NCBI GenBank assembly: GCA_934661735.1
Contig: CAKUJN010000001.1
Location: forward strand, 1-64,000
Reading direction: 5' to 3'
Length of the DNA stretch: 64,000 nucleotides
Source of the DNA: an uncultured Oscillospiraceae bacterium
GTDB lineage: Bacteria; Bacillota; Clostridia; Oscillospirales; Oscillospiraceae
The position numbers were made by a program, and so were the translations under genes. Each line of letters starts with the position of its first letter. The stretch's first letter is position 1. Shown here piece after piece: positions 27,689 to 36,574 of the stretch. The notes below the pieces were generated by a model, which saw nothing but the letters and a program-made list of their open reading frames with translations, did not search any database and was not told where the DNA came from.

Positions 27689-29782
27689 ATGAAGGACAGA
27701 CCGCAGAAGCGGGAGACAGAACAACTGCATACCGGATCTGCGCCCGTGGAGCTGGAGGAATACTCGCTTGAGGAGATCATGCGCGAGTTCGGCGGCTGGA
27801 GCGACTGGAGCGAAAAGGATACGGGTCTGACGCCGCCTGCACCGCCCGAGCCGGAAGCTCCGCCGGAGACACCGGAGGCGCAGAAGCCGGAACCGGAGCC
27901 GCAGGAGCCGCCGCAGGCGGAGCCCGCGGCGGAAGCGGGCGGAGATACAATCCGCTTTGCGCCGGTGCAGGAGCCGGAACCGGAGCCGCCGCGCATCTGG
28001 ACGTACAAGGGCGAGCCGACGCCGCAGGACGCCGCGCCGGAGGACCGCGACACGCGCCGTGCCGCGCAGAAACAGCGCCGCCGCGATGAGCGCTTTGCGA
28101 AAAAGCAGGCGCGCATGAAGCAGCAGCGCGCCCGCCGGATGGAAAAGCCCGAGCGGGTGTTCCCGTCGCCGGAGGCGGCGTATCAGGCCTACTGCGGGAA
28201 AAGCTCGCTGCGGCTGCGGCTGCTGGCGTCGCTGGTGCTGTTTCTGGCGTCGGCGGTGATGCTGGCGCTGTGCAATTACACGGTTCAGGGCGTCGATTTC
28301 TCGGGAAAAACGCGTCTGATTACAATTTTAATGCTGGCGTTCATGCTTTTGCAGGCGGTTTTGAGCTATGACGTGCTGGCGCTCGGCGTGCTGCGCGCGC
28401 TTCAGCTGCGCTTTGATCATCTGAGCCTGCTGGCGCTTCTGACGCTCAGCTGCACGGCCGATACGCTTTTCGCGATTCCGGCGGGGCGGATACCGTTCTG
28501 TCCGGTGGCCTCGCTGGCACTTCTGACGGCGCTGTGGGCGCAGCTGCTGCATATTACGGCCAAACGCCGGAGCATGAAGGCCGTCTGCTCGATGCCGTCG
28601 CCGGTTGCCGCCGTCCGCGAGGAAAAGGCGTGGCACGGCAAGGACTGCATCTTCCGCACGGCCGGCGACAGGGAGGCGTTTGTGCTTCAGCTGGAGCTTC
28701 CGGACGCGACGCGGCGCGTGATGCGCGTCTACGCGCCGGCGGCCGCCGGCGTTACGCTGGCGCTCGCGGTCCTGACGGCGCTCCGCGCCGACGGGAGCTT
28801 TTTCTGGGCATGGACAGCCATGCTGGCGGCGGGGTATCCGCTTGGCGTGCTGATCGCGTACCCCAGACCGTTTGCCATCTGTGCAAAGCGCCTGCTGCGC
28901 CGCGGCGCGGCGGTGGCCGGCTGGCAGGGCGCAAAAAATCTGAGCGGCGAGTGCGAGCTGATCATCACGGACGCGGATCTGTTTCCGCCGGACAATGTGA
29001 CGCTCAACGGCATGAAAATTTACTCCGACCGGAGCGTGACCCAGATCGTGGGCTACGCCACGGCGGTTGTGGAAACGGCGGGGAGCGGACTTGTGCCGCT
29101 GTTCCGCGAGATTCAGGCCAGCCAGAACGGCCGGCACTACAGCGTTGAGACGTTCCGCCGCTATGAGGGCGGCGGTCTCGGCGCGGAGCTTCAGGGCGAC
29201 GTGGTGCTGATGGGCTCGCTTGCGTTCATGAAGCTCATGCGTGTGCGCATGCCGGAGGGCGCGGGACTGAAGCAGGCGGTGTATCTGGCCATCAACTCCG
29301 AGCTTGCGGCGGTTTTCGCGCTGCACTACGCGCCCGACGCGGGCGCGCAGTCCAGTCTGCACGCCGCCACGCACAGCGGCGCGCTGATTCCGATGCTGGC
29401 GACGCGTGATTTCATGATCACGCCGCAGTTTCTCAAGCACCGCTACAAGCTTCCGCCCGAGCGGATCGAATTTCCCACCGTCGAGGAACGGGCGCGGCTT
29501 TCCTCGCCCGAGGCTGTCCGAGACCCGCGGCAGGGCGCGATGATGGCGCGCGGCGGCTTCCAGAGCTTTGTCGCGGCCGTGACCGGCGCGCGGACGCTGC
29601 GCAGCGCGGCGCGCGGCGCGGCGGGCGTGGCCGTGCTGGGCGGCGTGATCGGCATACTGGTCCTGTTTTTCCTGACGTTCATCGGCTCGGTGCAGGCCGT
29701 TTCGGCGTGGAATCTGCTGATTTTCGCGCTGCTGTGGCTGCTGCCGTCACTGCTGCTGACGGGACTTCATGCCGGTATGTAG
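27689..29782 (+). CDS. Membrane protein resembling a degenerate P-type ATPase (pseudoenzyme)
   Basis: 697 aa from ATG 27689 (CAGGGAG site); the frame extends 15 codons upstream. Residues 1-110 are Pro/Glu/Ala-rich, 110-150 strongly basic. Then paired hydrophobic helices about 170-250 and 270-290, a pair near 350-390, and a C-terminal pair near 640-695. The layout follows P1B-type ATPases: the M4 motif CPC is replaced by Tyr383-Pro-Leu in GYPLGVLIAYP, the phosphorylation loop DKTGT by Asp428-Ala-Asp-Leu-Phe (ITDADLFPP), an N-domain-like VVLMGSLAFM follows, and TGD is replaced by Ala571-Thr-Arg-Asp. GDGxNDxP is absent. It is unlikely to pump; a sensor or scaffold role is speculation. Confidence 0.62.
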   Translation: MKDRPQKRETEQLHTGSAPVELEEYSLEEIMREFGGWSDWSEKDTGLTPPAPPEPEAPPETPEAQKPEPEPQEPPQAEPAAEAGGDTIRFAPVQEPEPEPPRIWTYKGEPTPQDAAPEDRDTRRAAQKQRRRDERFAKKQARMKQQRARRMEKPERVFPSPEAAYQAYCGKSSLRLRLLASLVLFLASAVMLALCNYTVQGVDFSGKTRLITILMLAFMLLQAVLSYDVLALGVLRALQLRFDHLSLLALLTLSCTADTLFAIPAGRIPFCPVASLALLTALWAQLLHITAKRRSMKAVCSMPSPVAAVREEKAWHGKDCIFRTAGDREAFVLQLELPDATRRVMRVYAPAAAGVTLALAVLTALRADGSFFWAWTAMLAAGYPLGVLIAYPRPFAICAKRLLRRGAAVAGWQGAKNLSGECELIITDADLFPPDNVTLNGMKIYSDRSVTQIVGYATAVVETAGSGLVPLFREIQASQNGRHYSVETFRRYEGGGLGAELQGDVVLMGSLAFMKLMRVRMPEGAGLKQAVYLAINSELAAVFALHYAPDAGAQSSLHAATHSGALIPMLATRDFMITPQFLKHRYKLPPERIEFPTVEERARLSSPEAVRDPRQGAMMARGGFQSFVAAVTGARTLRSAARGAAGVAVLGGVIGILVLFFLTFIGSVQAVSAWNLLIFALLWLLPSLLLTGLHAGM

Positions 29783-29812
29783 CGGCTGATGCGCGCATCA
29801 TAATAAAATACA

Positions 29813-29845
29813 GCGGCGGGTGCATACACGGTATGTGCCCGCCGC
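29813..29845 (+). terminator. Hairpin after the P-type-ATPase-like gene
   Basis: GCGGCGGGTGCATAC pairs, with one mismatched step, with GTATGTGCCCGCCGC. No T-tract follows, so efficiency is uncertain. Confidence 0.5.
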
Positions 29846-29922
29846 TTGCCATATCTGATGCGGTTTTTCGGACATGCACACGGCGGCAGATGTATTTTTC
29901 TGAGAAATCCATAAGATAATGT

Positions 29923-29951
29923 TTGCATTCTGGCCGGCGTTCGTTTATAAT
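29923..29951 (+). promoter_or_regulatory. Promoter of the EF-G paralogue
   Basis: TTGCAT (29923-29928), 17 bases, TATAAT (29946-29951), about 87 bases before the start at 30039. Confidence 0.75.
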
Positions 29952-30038
29952 GGACTCTAAGAGTCGGCTAAAATGTGTACTGCCGAGAGGCAACCGCGTA
30001 CCCGCCGCGGGTTGTCTGGAGAAAGGAGAACGTAAACT

Positions 30039-32105
30039 ATGGGCTATACTGCCAATGACATTCGCAACATCTGCCTGCTGGGCCACGGCGGCGACGGCAA
30101 ATCCGCGCTGTGCGAAAGCATGCTGTTCACGACCAAGGCGATCACCCGTCTGGGCAAGCGCGCGGACGGCACCACTGTCTCGGACTTCGACGACGAAGAG
30201 AAGAAGAGACAGTATTCCATTTCGACCTCTGTGATCCCCGTCGAATATAACAAGTGCAAGATCAACGTTCTGGACAACCCCGGCTATTTTGATTTCGCCG
30301 GTCAGATCGTTCAGTCTCTGCGCGTCGCGGACGCGGGCATTATCTGCGTCACTGCCAAGAGCGGCATCGGCGTCGGCACCGAAAAGGGCTGGAAGTATCT
30401 TGCCAAGGCAAAGCTGCCCGCCATGTTCTACATTTCCAAGCTGGATGAGGAGCATGCCAATTATTTCAACGTTTTTGACAGCCTGCGCGAGATGTTCGGC
30501 GCGTCCGTCATCCCGTTCGTGTTCCCGATTCTGAACGGCGAACAGGCCGTCGGTGTTGTCGACCTGCTGGCGAAGAAGGCGTATGACGCCTCCGGCAAGG
30601 AAATCGCTCTGCCCGCCGATGCGGAAGAGAAGATCGAAGAATACATGATGGAGCTCAATGAGCAGATCGCCGAGACCAGCGAGGAGCTGATGGAGAAGTT
30701 CTTCGCCGAGGAGCCGTTCACCGAGGAGGAAATCCTCAGCGGCGTCAAGGCCGGTATCCGCGACCGCGCCATCACCCCCGTGTTCTGCGGCTGCGCCATG
30801 TCCGGCCTCGGCACTACGGTTCTGCTGGACAATCTGGTCAAGTTCGCGCCCAATCCTCTGGAGGGCAGACCCATGACCGCCATCGAGGACGACAAGGAAG
30901 TCGAGTTCAAGCTCGATCCCAAGGGCAGCCCCATGGCCTTTGTGTTCAACACCATGGCCGACCAGTACGGCAAGAACTCCTACTTCAAGGTCATTTCCGG
31001 CGACGTTGAGGACACCATGACCGTTGTCAACGCCCGTACCGGCGACAGCGAAAAGCTGGGCAACATGTTCTTCCCGAAGGGCAAGGAAAACACCAAGACC
31101 TCCAAAATCTGCTGCGGCGATATCGGCGTATTCACCAAGCTCGCCTCCGTCAAGACCGGCGACACGCTGGGCATGGCCGGCAAGACTGCTGTGATCAAGC
31201 CCATGAGCTATGACGAGCCGATGTACAAGATGGCCATCTACGCCAAGGTCAAGGGCACCGAGGATAAGATCGCCGCGGGTCTGGTCAAGCTGAACGAGGA
31301 GGATGCCTCCTTTACCTATGGTAACGATCCCGAGACCAAGGAACTGATCATCTCCGGCGCGGGCGACATGCAGCTGTCCGTCCTGATGGCCAAGCTCCAG
31401 AGCAAGTACAAGGTCGAGGCCGTTCTCAAGCCCGCCAAGATTGCCTACCGCGAGACCATCAAGAAGAAGGTCGAGATCCACGGCCGCCACAAGAAGCAGT
31501 CCGGCGGCCACGGCCAGTTCGGCGACGTCTATATCCGCTTTGAGCCGCAGTCCGAGTCTGAGGAAATGGTGTTTGCCGACGAGACCGTCGGCGGCTGCGT
31601 GCCGAAGAACTTCATTCCGTCGGTCGAAAAGGGCCTGCGCAACTGCGTCGGCAAGGGCGTTCTGGCCGGTTATCCGGTTGTGTTCCTGAAGTCCACGCTG
31701 TACTTCGGCTCCTACCATCCCGTCGACTCCTCCGATATGGCGTTCCAGACCGCTGCCGGCATCGCCTACAAGGAAGGCCTGCCCACCGCCGGCCCGACGC
31801 TGCTTGAGCCGATCGGCGAGCTGAAGGTTCTGGTTCCCGACTCCAACATGGGCGATATCATCGGCGATCTGAACAAGCGCCGCGGCCGTGTTATGGGCAT
31901 GAACCCCGATCCCGAGAACGTCGGCTATCAGACCGTCGAGGCCGAGGTCCCGATGGGCGAAATGTCCTCCTACACCATCGACCTGCGCGCCATGACGCAG
32001 GGCCGCGGTTCCTACACGCTGAACTTCGTCCGTTACGAGGAGGTTCCGCAGATGAATCAGGCCAAGATCATCGAGGAAGCCAAGAAGGACGCCGAGGAAG
32101 AATAA
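30039..32105 (+). CDS. Elongation factor G-like GTPase (EF-G paralogue)
   Basis: 688 aa, five-domain EF-G architecture. The GTPase has a divergent P-loop GHGGDGKSALCES (about 16-28; classical EF-G has GHxDxGKTT), G3 as DNPGYFDF and G4 as SKLD instead of NKxD. Domains III-V are present, with FGDVYIRFEP and the C-terminal GRGSYTLNFVRYEEVP region. Such EF-G-like proteins accompany a canonical EF-G in many Clostridia; their job (a spare translocase, recycling or stress role) is not settled. AGAAAGGAG precedes the ATG. Codon use is that of a highly expressed gene. Confidence 0.85.
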   Translation: MGYTANDIRNICLLGHGGDGKSALCESMLFTTKAITRLGKRADGTTVSDFDDEEKKRQYSISTSVIPVEYNKCKINVLDNPGYFDFAGQIVQSLRVADAGIICVTAKSGIGVGTEKGWKYLAKAKLPAMFYISKLDEEHANYFNVFDSLREMFGASVIPFVFPILNGEQAVGVVDLLAKKAYDASGKEIALPADAEEKIEEYMMELNEQIAETSEELMEKFFAEEPFTEEEILSGVKAGIRDRAITPVFCGCAMSGLGTTVLLDNLVKFAPNPLEGRPMTAIEDDKEVEFKLDPKGSPMAFVFNTMADQYGKNSYFKVISGDVEDTMTVVNARTGDSEKLGNMFFPKGKENTKTSKICCGDIGVFTKLASVKTGDTLGMAGKTAVIKPMSYDEPMYKMAIYAKVKGTEDKIAAGLVKLNEEDASFTYGNDPETKELIISGAGDMQLSVLMAKLQSKYKVEAVLKPAKIAYRETIKKKVEIHGRHKKQSGGHGQFGDVYIRFEPQSESEEMVFADETVGGCVPKNFIPSVEKGLRNCVGKGVLAGYPVVFLKSTLYFGSYHPVDSSDMAFQTAAGIAYKEGLPTAGPTLLEPIGELKVLVPDSNMGDIIGDLNKRRGRVMGMNPDPENVGYQTVEAEVPMGEMSSYTIDLRAMTQGRGSYTLNFVRYEEVPQMNQAKIIEEAKKDAEEE

Positions 32106-32117
32106 TTTTTCAACGCA

Positions 32118-32149
32118 CAAAGCGCCGCCCGTTCGGGCGGCGCTTTTCT
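32118..32149 (+). terminator. Terminator after the EF-G paralogue
   Basis: AAAGCGCCGCCC pairs with GGGCGGCGCTTTT around GTTC, followed by a short T run. Confidence 0.85.
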
Positions 32150-32177
32150 GCGTCCGGCAGAGAGCTTTCTGTGCATC

Positions 32178-32986
32178 CTGTAGGGGCCGACGACTCTGTC
32201 GGCCCTTTTCTCCGGTTTCACCGGACTACCTCTTTCGCGGCTACACCGCAACTGTGTCTCCGACGGCCTACTTTTTCTGTTGCGCCAGAAAAAGTAGGCA
32301 AAAAGAAGCGCTTGGGGATGCGATATATTGCGCGCGGCCGCGCGCGATTTTTATTTTACGCCCTGTTGGGCGCAAATTTGCAACCTTTCCAATGGCTTTC
32401 AGTGCGGATAAATGTACTACACGCAGTTATCAACGGACTGCATCAATTTCGGTTTTGCTCATTTCCGGAATACTCGGCCGATTACGATGTTACACAGCAT
32501 GTTGTAGGGGCCGATGCCCACATCGGCCCGTTTGGGCAATTCCGAATTCGCCGCAGATTTCCGTTAAAACGGTTGCGCACTGCGCGGGCCGATGTGGGCG
32601 TCGGCCCCTACAGAGATTTACAATAGAACGCAAATATATTGCACCACCGGCGAATGCGTAGATGCGCTGTTGTTTCCACGGCAGGGTGTTTTACCATCTC
32701 CATGCGCGGCAACGATCATCGATGGGAGCGTTGCCACAACGCAGGCGGCGCTGTAGTCCAGTTTTGCAGAGAGATTTCCGTGTGCTGGCCGCAGCCTCCT
32801 TCGATGGGGTAATTCTGTGGCACCGCGGTACAATCCGATTCGCTTCCAGCGTCTCTTTTTGCCTACTTTTTCTGGCAAGACAGAAAAAGTAGGCCGCCGG
32901 AGGCACGGCTGCGGTCTCGGCGCATTCAACGGCATCTCTGCTGCCAACCGGTAAGGCTGGGCGGACAGGGTCGTCCGCCCCTACGG
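32178..32986. repeat. Intergenic long repeat, copy 3 (most complete)
   Basis: About 809 bases spanning most of the gene-free gap 32106-33049. The left 130 bases (CCTGTAGGGGCCGACGACT to GTAGGCAAAAAG) recur inverted at the right end (CTTTTTGCCTACTTTTTCTG to GTCGTCCGCCCCTACGGG). Left hairpin 32267-32298, right hairpin near 32868-32895. An inner inverted pair (TGTAGGGGCCGATGCCCACA near 32503 and GTGGGCGTCGGCCCCTACA near 32596) divides the element in two halves. The 250-base block is 32640-32890. No conserved ORF. Confidence 0.85.
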
Positions 32987-33005
32987 GCTCTCCCGCGCAG
33001 GGGAA

Positions 33006-33040
33006 GAAAAAGGGACCGGCGTATCCGCCGGCCTCTTTTT
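33006..33040 (-). terminator. Terminator of the rnf operon
   Basis: On the minus strand GGCCGGCG and CGCCGGTCC form a stem around GATA, followed by CTTTTTC; it lies about ten bases after the rnfB stop. Confidence 0.8.
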
Positions 33041-33049
33041 TGAATCCTT

Positions 33050-33859
33050 CTATGCCTCCGCGGCGGCGGGACTTTGCAGCAGCATCGCCGCGCCGGTTGG
33101 ACAGCTCTCCGCGCACAGGCCACAGCCGGTGCAGCGCGCATAATCAATACGCGCAAGGTTGTTTTCCACCGCAATTGCGCCGGATGGGCAGACCTTTTCG
33201 CACTTTTTGCAGCCAATGCAGCCCGAACTGCACGCCTTACGCGTCTGCGCGCCCTTGTCCAGATTCGAGCAGCGCACCGCGCTGACCGCGGCGGCCGGAA
33301 CAATTTCAATCAGCTTCTGCGGGCACGCCGCGGCGCACAGGCCGCAGCCGGTGCAAAGCGCCGCGTCTGCCTGCGCGACGCCTCGGTTCAGATGGATCGC
33401 GCCGTTCGGACAGGTCCGGACGCAGTCGCCAAGGCCGAGACAGCCGTAGACGCAGCTCCCCGCGCCGCCGAAAAACAGCTTCGCCGCCGCGCATTGCGGA
33501 ATGCCGCGGTAGTCGCTGTGCACGGCGGTTGCCTCGCAAGTTCCGGCGCAGTGGACCAGCGCAGCCTTCTGCTCAACCTCGCCTGCGTCCACGCCAAGCA
33601 CCGCCGCAAGCCTCTGCGCGGTCTGCGCGCCGCCCGGAACACAGAGATTGGTCGCGGTTGCAGGGTCAAGCAGCGCTTTGGCATAGCCGTCGCAGCCGCT
33701 GAAGCCGCACGCGCCGCAGTTTGCGCCGGGCAGGCATTCGCGGATGGCGGGCAGGCGCTCGTCCTCATGCACCGCCATAACGGCGGACGCGACGGAGAGG
33801 CCCACGCCGCAGATCAGGCCGATCACGGCCACGGCCAGAATCGGAATCAGAATTTCCAT
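33050..33859 (-). CDS. rnfB: Rnf complex subunit B (multi-Fe-S electron-entry subunit)
   Basis: 269 aa. N-terminal membrane helix (about 3-28), then the CGACGFSGCDGYAKALLDP iron-sulfur domain (about 47-65), and a ferredoxin-like region with repeated motifs: CVYGCLGLGDCVRTCP, CTGCGLCAAACP, CIGCKKCEKVCP and CTGCGLCAESCP. It is thought to accept electrons from reduced ferredoxin and pass them into the membrane part of Rnf. Starts after GAGGAGG, 12 bases after rnfA. Last gene of the operon. Confidence 0.95.
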   Translation of the reverse strand: MEILIPILAVAVIGLICGVGLSVASAVMAVHEDERLPAIRECLPGANCGACGFSGCDGYAKALLDPATATNLCVPGGAQTAQRLAAVLGVDAGEVEQKAALVHCAGTCEATAVHSDYRGIPQCAAAKLFFGGAGSCVYGCLGLGDCVRTCPNGAIHLNRGVAQADAALCTGCGLCAAACPQKLIEIVPAAAVSAVRCSNLDKGAQTRKACSSGCIGCKKCEKVCPSGAIAVENNLARIDYARCTGCGLCAESCPTGAAMLLQSPAAAEA

Positions 33860-33871
33860 CCCAGCACCTCC

Positions 33872-34465
33872 TCAGCCGAACAGCCGGTCCAGAACGCCGG
33901 CAAATCCAAAGAACGAAAGCGACACAATCGCCGCCGAAACCAGCGTGATCGGCAGGCCCTCGAACGACTTCGGCGGCTCGGCCTCCTCCACGCGCGAGCG
34001 CACGCCGGAGAAGATCACCATCGCCAGAAAGAAGCCCAGACCGCAGCCCAGCGCCGTCAGAAGCGAATCGCCGTAGGAAAGTCTGTCGGAGATGTTGTTC
34101 ATCGTCACGCCCAGCACGCCGCAGTTCGTCGTAATCAGCGGCAGATACACACCCAGCGACTTGTGCAGCGCCGGAATATAGCGCTTGAGCACGATTTCCA
34201 CCAGCTGCACCAGCGCTGCGATGACCAGAATGAAAACAACCGTCTCCATATAGGTAAAGTCGATTTTCCCCGCCAGCAGCAGGTGATAGATCGGCCATGT
34301 GACGGCCGTGGCCAGAACCTCGACAAAAATGACGGCAAGGCTCATGCCGGTGGCCTGATCCAGCTTCTTTGACACGCCGAGGAACGGGCAGATGCCAAGG
34401 AATTTGACCAGCACATAGTTGTTGGTGATGGCCGCCGTGAGAATCACGAAAATCAGATGCTTCAC
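33872..34465 (-). CDS. rnfA: Rnf complex subunit A (GTG start)
   Basis: 197 aa with six membrane helices; characteristic motifs ITNNYVLVKFLGICPFLGVS (N-terminus) and PLITTNCGVLGVTMNNIS. RnfA and RnfE are homologous, of inverted topology, and hold a shared 2Fe-2S site between them; the conserved cysteines (FLGICP, TTNCG) are present. The GTG at 34465 is chosen because AAGGAGG precedes it; it overlaps the rnfE stop as GTGA. A longer reading back to 34666 would overlap rnfE and is a shadow. Confidence 0.94.
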   Translation of the reverse strand: MKHLIFVILTAAITNNYVLVKFLGICPFLGVSKKLDQATGMSLAVIFVEVLATAVTWPIYHLLLAGKIDFTYMETVVFILVIAALVQLVEIVLKRYIPALHKSLGVYLPLITTNCGVLGVTMNNISDRLSYGDSLLTALGCGLGFFLAMVIFSGVRSRVEEAEPPKSFEGLPITLVSAAIVSLSFFGFAGVLDRLFG

Positions 34466-35133
34466 TTTGCCGCGCCCTCCTTTCCGCATGCGCCCTGTCC
34501 GCAGCCCGGACAGCCCTCGCAGCCGAATTCCTTCTTTTTGATCGCGCGTCCCTTTGTAATTTTGTTGACCAGCGCAATCATACAGCCGTAGACGAAAAAG
34601 CCGCCTGGCGCCATCGTCAGAATACCGACGGGATTGTCCTTCAGCCATGGAATGGGCAGGCCGCACCAGCTGCCCGCGCCAAGCACCTCGCGGATGGAGG
34701 CCATCGCCACCAGTGCCAGCGTAAAGCCGAGACCCATGCCCGCGCCGTCAATGGCCGAATCCAGCACGCCGTGCTTGTTGGCGTACATTTCCGCGCGGCC
34801 CAGAATGATGCAGTTGACGACGATCAGCGACAGGTACACGCCCAGCGACTGATACAGCGAAAACGCGTATGCCTCCATCAGCAGCTCGACCACCGTGACA
34901 AAGCCCGCAATCAGCACGATATAGCACGGGATGCGCACGCGGTCGGGAATCACGTTCCGCAGCGCGGAAATCGCCATGTTGGAGAGAATCAGAACGATGG
35001 TCGCCGCAATTCCCATGCCGGCGGCCGACGTGACCGACGTGGAAATCGCCAGCGTCGGACAGGTGCCCAGCACCAGCACCAGAACGGGGTTTTCCCGAAT
35101 CAGGCCCTTGAGAAAATTCTGCACTCTGCTCAT
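34462..35133 (-). CDS. rnfE: Rnf complex subunit E
   Basis: 223 aa, six membrane helices. Signature stretches PVLVLVLGTCPTLAISTSV and LIVVNCIILGRAEMYANK hold the cysteines that pair with those of RnfA. The C-terminal tail carries a cysteine cluster (GCEGCPGCGQGACG) that might bind another cluster or metal. Start overlaps rnfG's stop (ATGA). Confidence 0.95.
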   Translation of the reverse strand: MSRVQNFLKGLIRENPVLVLVLGTCPTLAISTSVTSAAGMGIAATIVLILSNMAISALRNVIPDRVRIPCYIVLIAGFVTVVELLMEAYAFSLYQSLGVYLSLIVVNCIILGRAEMYANKHGVLDSAIDGAGMGLGFTLALVAMASIREVLGAGSWCGLPIPWLKDNPVGILTMAPGGFFVYGCMIALVNKITKGRAIKKKEFGCEGCPGCGQGACGKEGAAK

Positions 35134-35669
35134 TTTTCCGCCTCCTTTACGCTTTCATACGCCGCGAAGGCCGCGCGCACACAGCCCTCATAGGCCGTGG
35201 AGGTGATCGTCGCGTGCGACACGGCGTCCACGCCCGCAAGCGACGCGTCCTTTCCGGCGTACTGGCCGGTATAGCTCTCATCTGCCGTCTTACCGCCCAG
35301 CGTGCTTGTTTCACCGGAGACGTCCAGCGTCCGCACGCTGAGAATTTTTCCGTCCGTTCCGATGGCGCACAGGACGGAGATTGTGCCGCCGAAGCCTTTT
35401 CCCTCGGCGGTAAAGACATAGCCGCAGACCTCGCCGCCGTGCAGCGCGGCATAGCCGCTGACGACGCCGTCCGGCAGCGTGCCGGTCAGCTGTGTGAACG
35501 AGTCTGCCTGCGGAATCACCGCGCGGCGCGCCTCGTCCTCGCGCAGTGCGGCGTTTGCCGCCGACACCGGCGCGGTGAAGTGGTTGACGACGGCCAGCGC
35601 CGCCGCGATCACGACGCAGATGACCAGCAGCACCGTGATGCTTTTCAGAATGTCCTTTTTCTGATTCAT
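35130..35669 (-). CDS. rnfG: Rnf complex subunit G (FMN-binding)
   Basis: 179 aa; one N-terminal membrane helix (about 10-30) and an FMN-binding domain. The flavinylation motif is DAVSHATITSTAY (about 148-160), with His in place of the Gly of the usual SGAT; Thr154 is the predicted FMN attachment site, served by ApbE from the same operon. I start it at ATG 35667-35669 rather than far upstream. Its start overlaps the rnfD stop (ATGA). Confidence 0.94.
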   Translation of the reverse strand: MNQKKDILKSITVLLVICVVIAAALAVVNHFTAPVSAANAALREDEARRAVIPQADSFTQLTGTLPDGVVSGYAALHGGEVCGYVFTAEGKGFGGTISVLCAIGTDGKILSVRTLDVSGETSTLGGKTADESYTGQYAGKDASLAGVDAVSHATITSTAYEGCVRAAFAAYESVKEAEK

Positions 35670-36574
35670 GCGTCCACACCTCCAAACGGCTTTGTGCGCG
35701 TCCAGCGGGAGAGATACGGCGTCAGAATGTTCATGAACAGAATCGCAAACGACACGCCCTCGGTATACGAGCCGTAGATACGGATGAGCACCGTCAGAAG
35801 CCCCGCGCCAAGGCCGAACAGCACGCGGCCCCACGGCGTGGACGGCGTTGTGACATAGTCGGTCGCCATGAACACCGCGCCCAGCATCAGTCCGCCGGAA
35901 AGAATCTGCACCAGCGGCTGCTGGCCCAGCAGGGCCGTCAGCACGAACACCGTGCCGACATACACGACCGGCGTCTGCCATGTGATTACGCGGCGGATAA
36001 GCAGATACGCAAAGCCCAGCAGCAGCGCCGCCGTGCACGTCTCGCCGATGCAGCCGCCGTAATTTCCAAGCAGCAGCGTCACATAATCCGGCGCCGCCTG
36101 TCCCGCGCGAACCATGGCCAGCGGCGTTGCGCTGGACACCGCGTCGGGATACACCCACGCCGTCATCGTGCCGGAGAACGCCAGCAGCATGACAATGCGC
36201 GCCGTAATGGCGGGATTTGCGAAATTCTTTCCGATGCCGCCAAAGAGCATTTTCACCGCAACAATCGCGGTCAGACAGCCGAACGCCGCCTGCCACAGCG
36301 GAATGGAAACCGGAAGATTGTACGCCAGCAGCACGCCCGTCACCGCCGCAGACAGATCGCCGACGGTTACCGGCATATGGCAGAGCTTTTCATACCCGAA
36401 CTCAAACAGCACGCAGCAGCCCGCGCAGAACGCCGTAACCAGCAGTGCGCGCCATCCGAAAATGACGATTGCCGCGATCAGCGCCGGCGAAAGCGCGATC
36501 AGCACGTCGCGCATAATGACCGCCGTTGTGCATTTTGTGCTGATATGCGGCGAGGCCGATAGAATCTGACTCAT
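35666..36574 (-). CDS. rnfD: Rnf complex subunit D (FMN-binding, membrane)
   Basis: 302 aa with about nine to ten membrane helices. Starts MSQILSASPHI, typical of RnfD; the covalent FMN site is SSATPLAMVR (about 152-161). It is homologous to NqrB and part of the ion-translocating core. ATG 36574 overlaps the rnfC stop (ATGA) and follows GGAGG. Confidence 0.95.
   Translation of the reverse strand: MSQILSASPHISTKCTTAVIMRDVLIALSPALIAAIVIFGWRALLVTAFCAGCCVLFEFGYEKLCHMPVTVGDLSAAVTGVLLAYNLPVSIPLWQAAFGCLTAIVAVKMLFGGIGKNFANPAITARIVMLLAFSGTMTAWVYPDAVSSATPLAMVRAGQAAPDYVTLLLGNYGGCIGETCTAALLLGFAYLLIRRVITWQTPVVYVGTVFVLTALLGQQPLVQILSGGLMLGAVFMATDYVTTPSTPWGRVLFGLGAGLLTVLIRIYGSYTEGVSFAILFMNILTPYLSRWTRTKPFGGVDA

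Noticed and set aside
29679-32120. 813-codon minus-strand frame opposite the EF-G paralogue
   Set aside because: Shadow of a highly biased gene; low-complexity Leu/Gly/Asp composition and no family resemblance.
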